DNA from: Theristus sp. LFF4_11
Taxonomy: Eukaryota; Nematoda; Chromadorea; Monhysterida; Xyalidae
DNA length: 38,787 nt
Direction of reading: 5' to 3'
Assembly (NCBI GenBank): GCA_030248135.1
Contig: JASANC010004420.1
Span: forward strand, 1-38,787
Below the pieces are notes generated by a model that saw nothing but the letters and a program-made list of their open reading frames with translations, was not told the origin of the DNA and searched no databases. Positions 21,071-30,000 of this stretch are shown here, piece after piece; positions within the stretch are counted from its first letter, which is position 1, and every line of letters begins with the position of its first letter. The translations under genes and the position numbers were made by a program.

Positions 21071-24000
21071 ATGAAGATAATGAATAAAATTCCTATTTTG
21101 AGTTTATTGGCGTTGACCGCGGTTGTGAACTGTTTGTTTGTTGATCAAATCGGCAAATGGGATTGGTAGGTACTAGGTCGTCGTCGTGTCGTGTTTCTCA
21201 TTTCTTGGTTTTCATGATTGGTTGTGCACAACAACACGATTCACTCAATTACAGGCGTCGTCAGTACGTTGGGCGTGTTGAAACTGTTTTGTACGAGCAA
21301 TCGTCGTCGTCGCCACACGTCCCTCCAAAACTGCTGTACGTCTCGTCTGCTGAAAACGTCATTGCTGCCATTCACGCTGACTCGGGCGAAATAGGTAAAC
21401 TGCACCTTCATTTATTTCTTTTTGTCAAATTTGAAATACCACATGATTATCGACGCAAATCCAGTCACATTTTAATATTCAGCTTGGCGACATGTTTTCG
21501 AAAAGACACCCGGTGGCTTGACAACGCTGAGCAGGCAAGCGCCAAAAATGACTCAATCGGCCACTGGTGTGTTTTTGTGTGATTTACAAACAAAATTTTT
21601 ACAAACAAAAACAAAATTCTCTTGATGTCTGTGTTGATGATACATTTGTTATCAACTAATACATCATTTAAAAACCCTCAGTTAGGTTTTTATTATTTGC
21701 GCTGCTGTTAAGGCGGATTTAGCAATTAGTTTTTCGTGCGTACGCACGGACACGACAATTAAACAGCCACGCGATTTAGAAATCGTGTCGTGTGTGCTAT
21801 CTTAATGCATTACGGACACTGTTCAGTTTGCGCACGGGATTTAGAGCGACGTCCGTGCGTACGCACGAAAAACTAATTGCTAAATCCGCCTTTAGCGGTA
21901 GAGTAAAATTGAATTGAATTGTTATTTAATTGAGCTGAATTGAATTTGAAAAAAAAATCAAGCACACATACAAAATAAGGGCATTCAGTAGCTGCGTTGA
22001 AGCATTGCTGTGCATCACTGAGTACTGCTCCATGAATGCCACTTTGCACTAATGATTGATTGATTGCCATTCTGTTCAGCGTTGTTCACACTGTCGCGCG
22101 ACGGGCGTCTGCTGCGTTCATGGGACAAATACACGGGTGTGCTCCAGTGGGAGTCCACTGTTTCGAAGCGTGTCAAAGATTCGTAAGTGACACCAGCTTT
22201 ATAGCCCGCCGTTTTTTCATCGTCTTCGTTTCCGTTATAAAAGCAGTCATGAATTTTGTAGCGTCTCAATTGAATTGTCGTCGTCGACGGGCGATGTGCT
22301 GGTTCAGGTTGACGGGCAGCTGTTTTTATACGACGCTAAAACCGGCGAACATTTGCACACGACAAAGGACTATACGAATCGAGATGAAATAAAGTATGAA
22401 TTATTGAGGCAATGGTTCGGTGCGGGAAGGGTTGGCATGGTAAAAATACCGGTTTTTTGGGGAAAAAAACAGTATTTTGCCGGTTTTTCCCGGGGGAAAA
22501 AATGGGTCTTGAAAAAACGGGGAAAAAACCTTTTTTTTTTTGTTGGTTTTTTTTTTTTTTTTTTGTGTGTTTTTTTATTCGGTGTGTTTTTTTATATTTT
22601 TTGGAGAGAAAAAGAGAAATCGGAAAAAAAATATGAGACGGAATGGCATGTGTGTTGAAAGAACGGGGAGGGGGGGGGAAGGGCGGGGGGGGCCGCCGAG
22701 CTGAGCTGAAAATTTTAAAATTCGAAGGTCGCTAAAAATTTTTTTTTCTCACAAATTTCTGGGTTTTTTTTTTTTTTTTTATCTTATATGTTGTTTTGTT
22801 GTTTTGTAATATGGTGGGGTTTGCGCGGCCCCGGGGGGGACACGGGTGGTTTTGGTGGTGGTGGGGGGTAATGAAGTAGGAAGAGGTATGTTTGTTTATT
22901 GCGCTGTTGGGTGCCCCACAATAAATTTTTTTTTTTGTTGGTGGGGTTTGTCAACGAGGAGTTTAAAGTTGGCTGCGACAAATATGCGGGTTTTTAGGCA
23001 ATGGTTTTTCGTTTTTTTACCACGATTTGAAAAAAACGGTATTTTGCCAACCCTAGGTGCAACCACCATTGTTGACTTTGTCTGTTGTGGTTGAATGAAG
23101 AATTTGATGGATTACATGGAAAATACGGAATCACCACTAGTTGATTGGTTAACTACAAGCATGAGATAATCAATAAGATTTGGTTCTGTTCACATAAGGT
23201 TGTTTAACCTAAACAGGTGTCAAAGACTCCTAAAAATTTTGTATGACACCTAAATCTAACAATTTAGATTGCTAGATTTAGATTTAGGTGTCATAAGACC
23301 CTAAAAAGTGAAAAGAAATGTATATTTTCACAACGTACTTTCGAATTGACGGCCAAGGTGAGTTGTAGATCAAAATGCGGTACCAATTCAGATTTCACTG
23401 AGACGCAATTGTTTTGTGCATCTTCGGTGCTGTACTGCTGTTGACTCCTATTTTAAGGCAGATTATTTTAAAACACCTAAAAGTTTTGACAGACGCCTAA
23501 AAATTTTAGTTCGGTGTTTTGTTCGGTGTCAAAAGACACCTAATAAGACTATTGAAAAAAACCTGGTTCAAATAAAAAGATGTGTGATTTATTTGCAGAT
23601 GGTACGGTTTGGTGCGCATCAAAGAGGGTATCGCTCTGTTGGGAGGTGAGGCTGGCCACAGTATTGGCGTTTACCAGTTCAAAATCACAAAATTTTCAAT
23701 CGACGAAATTCCGGGCACGATGATACTCGCTGCGCCCTGGTGGTACCGCACTAGGTGAGTTATGATTTAACACCGTTTGCACCTAAGAGGGGGGGTCTAG
23801 CGGGCCATGGAATCTAATTCCAACTAAGGGTAGGAGGTTAGACAACTCAACAAAGCGCATTTTTTACTCTCATCAACCATACCCTCATTCCCCATATTTG
23901 CAGCCCTTTTAGGGCTTAAGATCGGCTTTTTCAAAATACCGACCCCCTTTACTGTTGAAAATGCAACTTTCCCTCTATGAAATGGACATAATTCTGAGCT

Positions 24001-27000
24001 GAACTCAGCTCGACGAGACGCTTCGAACGAACCTAACTTGTAAAAAAAATTAATTTAAAAAAAATCTGGATTTTTTTTCCTAACCCTATACATACCAAAT
24101 GGTACACTTCGCGAAAAATGGAAAAAAATGGAGGGTTTTCAGTCTTCTAAGCCCTAAAAGTGCTGCATATAGGGGGAATATGAGTATGGTTGATGAGTCA
24201 AAAAGATGCGCCTTGTTGAGTTGTACAACCCCCTACCCTTAGTTGGAATCAGATTCCATGGCCCGGCAGCTCCATATCCCCCCCCCACCCTCACTTTGGT
24301 GCAAACGGTGTTAAGTTGCATATGGACAGAAATGTTTTAAACCATAATGTGGGCAATTCTGTTCATTGTTCATGGGCGTCTGTCAATAAACGCCTTTTGT
24401 GTTTTTCAGTCTGAAGTCATCACCCCTGTTTATAACACAGCAATGTTGCACGCGCGGGTGTGCGTGTTTGTTTGTAGCTGTGCCACATTACAGTGTATCG
24501 AACTAAACCTTGCCTCTACGCACACTCACAATTGCCACTCGGCATAATCGGTTGCACTGTGCAGCTGCCTTTCGATCGGCTCTCAGTTCGTGTGTCTGTC
24601 CGGTGATGGCCAGCAATTGGCTGTGATCGATTGTGACCCAAGTCCACCGACGATGTCCGCGCATGCGCTTGAATCCGCAGGCAAATCGTTGTTGAATGCT
24701 GCCAGCAGCCGATACTTTGGCGTGAAAACACTCGACAAAAATGGAGTGCACGTGTTCGAAATTGATGAGAACACAAAGAAACTGCAGCGCAGGTTCTTCG
24801 TTGAAAATGTGCGTTTTTTTTTATTTGCCGTTTTGGGTTTTGCAATTTGGGCCAAGCCTTTTGTGTTTTTGACATGATTGTTGATTTGAAAACTTGAGTT
24901 TTGTTGATTCATCTCTCAGCATGATTTTTTGGGGGTTTTACTGCATAAAAACAAAAAGGTCGACCAGGATAAACCCAAGTCAACCCTGCTTAACTCTGAC
25001 CAACGTTTTTCAGGCATTGGAAATCACTGAAGCAAAACTGGAAGAGCAACAGGCTGATTTCCTGGTTGTTCGATCCACTGACAGCAGCGTATCAGGCAAG
25101 GCGCAAAAGATTCAGTGGTTTTCCCTTCCGAGTGGCCAAGCGAAACCAGCATGGACAGTTGAGATACCGGCTAGCAGCGCAGTGGCCCCGCTGGCACAGG
25201 TGATACTATTTTGTGTTTTCCTCGTGCTTTTTACATTCGAGCTGTCAACAATATAGCTGGTTGTCTGCGGAGGAATTCTGCTCACCGATTGGTCCATCAA
25301 CCAACTGGATGCGATGCAGCCATCCAGCACACCAGATCAAATTGTCATGCAAGAGTGCACGAATTGCGTGGGATTTACAGTTTTACTGTATGTTTATTTT
25401 GTGAAATTTTCTTGCTGCCAGATTTACGCGAACATTCGCTCCACCGGTTCAGCGGACACCGGCGACCAATCAACGCTACGCACTCTAACGACGATTTCGC
25501 AAGACCTGAGCATCGTGTTCTACGCTGGCACTGGTGAATTCCTCACTCGTTTTACTTGTCAAATCCAACAAAACTCAAATCAGTAATCTATAATGCAGCT
25601 GAATTCCGTTTCAGAACTAAAGTGGAACCGTGCTGAGGCGTTGTCAACGATTGTTTCCGTTGAAATGGTGGAACTGCCGTTATCAGAGTCGCAAGCAGAC
25701 ATCGAGACGGAGTTTTCCGTGGAGAATGGTTGGTGTTCGTTGTTTCACGCTTTCATATAGAGCACAGCTTGAGTTAGATTTGGCTAGATTTGGCCAAGTC
25801 ACCTGCGTTGCACTTTCTGCCGATTGTGTGTTTTCATCGAGGCGTCCGTGGCCATGTTGCAGACAGCATCTTCATGATGTTCGTTCGACGGCTTCGATCA
25901 CAGTTGCACCAACTGAGGAGAGCGTTGCTGAGGGCTGCCGATGAAGTGCTCGCGGTCACCGGTCTCTTGGACGTCACCGGCTCTGTTGACCAGGTTGGTT
26001 GGTTGGTGTTGGTCGCAGTCAACCGATTGGTCAACGGCTCTCACCAATCGCTGCATTTCAATTGTGCCAGCACGGTGGTTTGTGCTCGATGTCTGTTCTG
26101 TGCACTATTACACTCACTTTGTTCGTCGGCTGTGATGATCTAGCTTTGCTCAGCTTTTGATGCACATTCTCCGTGGTAGGTAACACGCACTGCTTAGTAG
26201 GGTTTGAAGAGAGAAATGCGAAAGGTTTTTTCTGTGAAAAAATAAAATCGCAGGTGCTGGTGAAGCTCGGCTACGCCGTCGACAGCAGCCCGTCGGTTGT
26301 GTTCCAGTCGAGCGCCAGTGACACTGCTGATGCGGTGCCCTTTGAGCGCGATTATTTCAATTTGCATAAACTGATCGTCGTTGCCACTGCATCCGGCAAA
26401 GTTCGCCTGTTTTTTTTCGTTTTTTTTGTTTAAAGGGTTTTGTTTTGTTTTTTGTTGTTTTTTTCAGTGATGTTTTTGCTGCTCCATGTTGAGTGGCTTA
26501 ATCGTCCTACTCATTCTATTAGCAGCTGTGCTGTCAAACGTGTGTTCGATAAGAATTAGTTGACGCAATCTTACGTTTTCTAGAGTTTTAAAAATTTTTC
26601 TCGTCGATGCCTATGGTGCTTCCTAACAAACTGACAGCAGTTCTGGTGTTGCGTTTTCTTATCAGCTATACGGCCTTGACAATCGCCACGGACGTGTCTT
26701 ATGGGAGACGTGGCTCGGTGACGTGGAGCCTTGGCAGCCAGCTGGTAAAGCGAAGTTGCCGCTGTTTGTGCAGCGCACCACTGCGCACCACCCGCATGCA
26801 GCGCGGTGTGCGCTTGTGGCCCGAAGCAAGGTATTGCACGTTCGTTAGCACTTGTGAGACGCCGCTGTGGTCAGCAGACCAGCAAGCGCATCAGAGACAA
26901 CACAGCAGTGCGGGTGCTCTTATTTCTAGGTCTTATGCAGTCAGGTGATTGGTTGGTGACCACTTGATGCATGCATTCTGTACGTATCAGACTCCGCCTC

Positions 27001-30000
27001 CTCAGCAATGTCTGCGCAGAATGCATGCATCACGTGGTCACCAACCAATCAGCTAATTGCATATTATAATTTATATGGAAATCAGAGGTGTGCACGCCCG
27101 ACAATTCTTGCTGGTACCGGCTCGTGTAGTTGCGCGACGTCGACCCCACCTCCAAATTTTTCTTGCAAATTTCTGTGTCACATTCTACATGCGCAGCGCG
27201 ATTTCAAATACAAATACATTTATATTTTTTAAGTTTATTTTGTGTTTCGTTCGGAAAGTGTGGCTTTGACTCTCAATTTCAATAAAAAAAACCAGTAAAC
27301 TGTAACGTCTTCGCGTAGCGAAGAAAATTTTCAAAAATTAGGCCCTGAGAACGCATTTTACCTTGCGATTTTTGGGTGTCATCCAAATTAGTTTGCTGTC
27401 TATGACATTTATTCACGTGTTAAAAAACGCAGACGTTTAAAAACGTGCGAACAAAAAGCTTACGTAGGAGCTAGATGGACCAAGTGATCGTTGATACGGT
27501 CAAAACAACAAAAATATTCTTAGATTGAATTGAACCGTTATCAGCAAAACACTGAACAATCTAAAAAACGAACGATGAATTCGTGATCGCCATTGTCAAA
27601 CAAATTAAAGTGTCGGCGCAGAAAAATTTTGAATCTGGGCGCAAAATTTCTTGAAAACAATCCCTTGAAATCTTTGAAAATTGAGAGAATCAAAAAAGCT
27701 GACCGAAACGACCAATTTCTTTGCGTCATCATGCCAAATTATTTTGCGTCATTGACGTACGATTTCGCGTAAAAACCCCTGGATGTCTGTGCAACGCACA
27801 TTTGCGAAACAAAATGTGCACCATCCACATGCGCAGCGCGATTTCAAATACGACATTGCAACCTACTAAAGTACCACGACAGTAGTCAGTCAATTGAAAT
27901 CTTCGAATTTTAAATTTTGACGCAATTTTCATTTCATTTGTGAAAATTTTGTCTCTTCCACCTGAGGCGCTGCGCGACATCTGTGAATTAAAATGATTGC
28001 TCACAGAGATTTCAGCAGCTCACAACAAAAGCACAATGAGCAGACCTTAATTTTGACTGATAGATACGCGACATGGGCAATTGATTTCGAAGTAATTTTT
28101 CAAATTCATGTGTGAAACTTTTGTCTCTTTCAACTCCGACCGAGGCGCTACGCGACGTAGCCCCCAGACCCTGCGCGACGCGCGACGTTTGCCGGTATTG
28201 GTACCCCCTAAGTACCCCCCGTGCACATCTCTGATGGAAATAGACTGTAATCAGAAGCTTCGGTGTAACGTTTTCTGTGTAATTTTGTGCTGTTTTTCTG
28301 GTGTTTCTTACAAAAAGTGAGCACGGTTTTTTTCCAGCTGTCTGGCAAAGCGCAGATCATCGCGTTCAACCCGATGACTGGCCAATTGGTTGATCGGGTT
28401 CGCGTTGACTTGGACCTGATTCAGGTGGCCATGACACAGTATGTCAACGACAAAATGATACACGCGATATTGTTGGCCGGAAAGAACAACAAGGCAAGAC
28501 CCCGTCCGTTTCAGCACTGCTCATCTCTTGAACGATGAGAACGCTTTTGCAGCTCATGGGCGCATGCTGTCTGTAAGCAACGTTTCAAGCGAACAATACG
28601 CACGCTGAGTGATAACGAGCTTTGATGGAGCTAGTTGAATTGGCGTTTGCCACGTTCACCGATGCAATCAGTGCAGTGTCACTCCAGTTAAGCATGAAGC
28701 GAATGCACAGTGAGCGAAGCGATTGCAGGCGTTTGTGTACCCGGCAGACGTGCACGTGCCCACGGACGCCCGTCTGTACGTGATGTACGCGAAGCATCAC
28801 CAGCAGCAACACTCTCGCACGCTCTACGGCATGCGCTTCGTCGCTGATGCGAGCACGTTTGGCCGCGGCACCATGCAACCGGTCTGGCAGAGTCATTTGG
28901 CGGTGCCGCCTGGCATGCATCTCGATCAGATCGTGCCCAAGCGAGCCAATGGTGCGCTATGTCTCGTTCGGTCGCACTTCAATTGTTTTTGTGGTTCTGA
29001 ACGCTTTTAAGTCATTGTGATAGACAACAGACGGTAAACGGACATTTCGCACAAGGACATTTGGCACACGGACTTCTCGCACACGGACATTTCGCACAAC
29101 GGACATTTCGCACACGGACGTTTCGCACACGGACATTTCGCACACGGACATTTCGCACAACGGTCATTTCGCACACGGACATTTCGCACACGGACGTTTC
29201 GCACAAAGGACATTTCGCACACGGACATTTCGCACACGGACATTTCGCACAACGGACATTTCGCACACGGACATTTCGCACAACGGACATTTCGCACACG
29301 GACATTTCGCACAGAGGACATTTCGCACAAAGGACATTTGTCACATGGACATCTCACACAACGGACTTTTCGCACACGGACTTTTCGCACATGGACATTT
29401 CGCACAAAGGACATTTCGCACAACGGACATTTCGCACACGGACATTTCGCACACGGACATTTCGCACAAAGGACATTTCGCACAAAGGACATTTCGCACA
29501 CGGACTTTTCGCATACGGACTTTTTGCACAAAGGACATTTCGCACACGGACATTTCGCATACGGACATTTCGCACAAAGGACATTTCGCACACGGACTGT
29601 TCGCACAAACTTTCAAAACGTTTACATTCTGATAAGCTTTCGAACACGTTGTTGAACAATTATTTACAGAATTCATCAATAGTCACTGGCTATCTGCTGG
29701 TTTTTAAAAGCAGACATTACGCAGAATAGAATTCCGCAGACGGCCCAAATAAATGAAATGTCGTAGTTGTTTTTTATTAACTGGTTTGTTCTTGTGTTAC
29801 GTTTGTTTTATTTATGTCGTTGTTACCGTTTGTTGCATTTATTGTTTTTTTTTGACGCATGACGCAATTGACGCAACACACTTCATTTTATTCCACACAA
29901 CTTCGACAAGCGTACACAGAGGGTAACGAGACGAGACGAGACACGAGACAGAGGGTCGCGAGACGAGACGAGACACGAGACAGCTGTGTCAAAAACCGCG

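Noticed and set aside
25388..25421. 34-bp intron with GTATGT and GCTGCCAG inside EMC1 exon 10
   Set aside because: The sites look good, but removing 34 bp shifts the frame into a stop. The in-frame continuous reading, or a 30- or 42-bp removal, is kept as the open question.
29033..29610. CRISPR-like regular repeats
   Set aside because: The unit is 15-16 bp with no unique spacers and lies in a eukaryotic intron with inverted arms; it is a minisatellite.
29007..29729. Long open frames on both strands rich in Cys/Lys (CAKCPCAKCP) or His/Arg/Thr
   Set aside because: They resemble metallothionein or zinc-finger proteins, but are translations of the GGACATTTCGCACAC minisatellite. All are open only because the 15-16 bp unit lacks stops, and several frames overlap on both strands.
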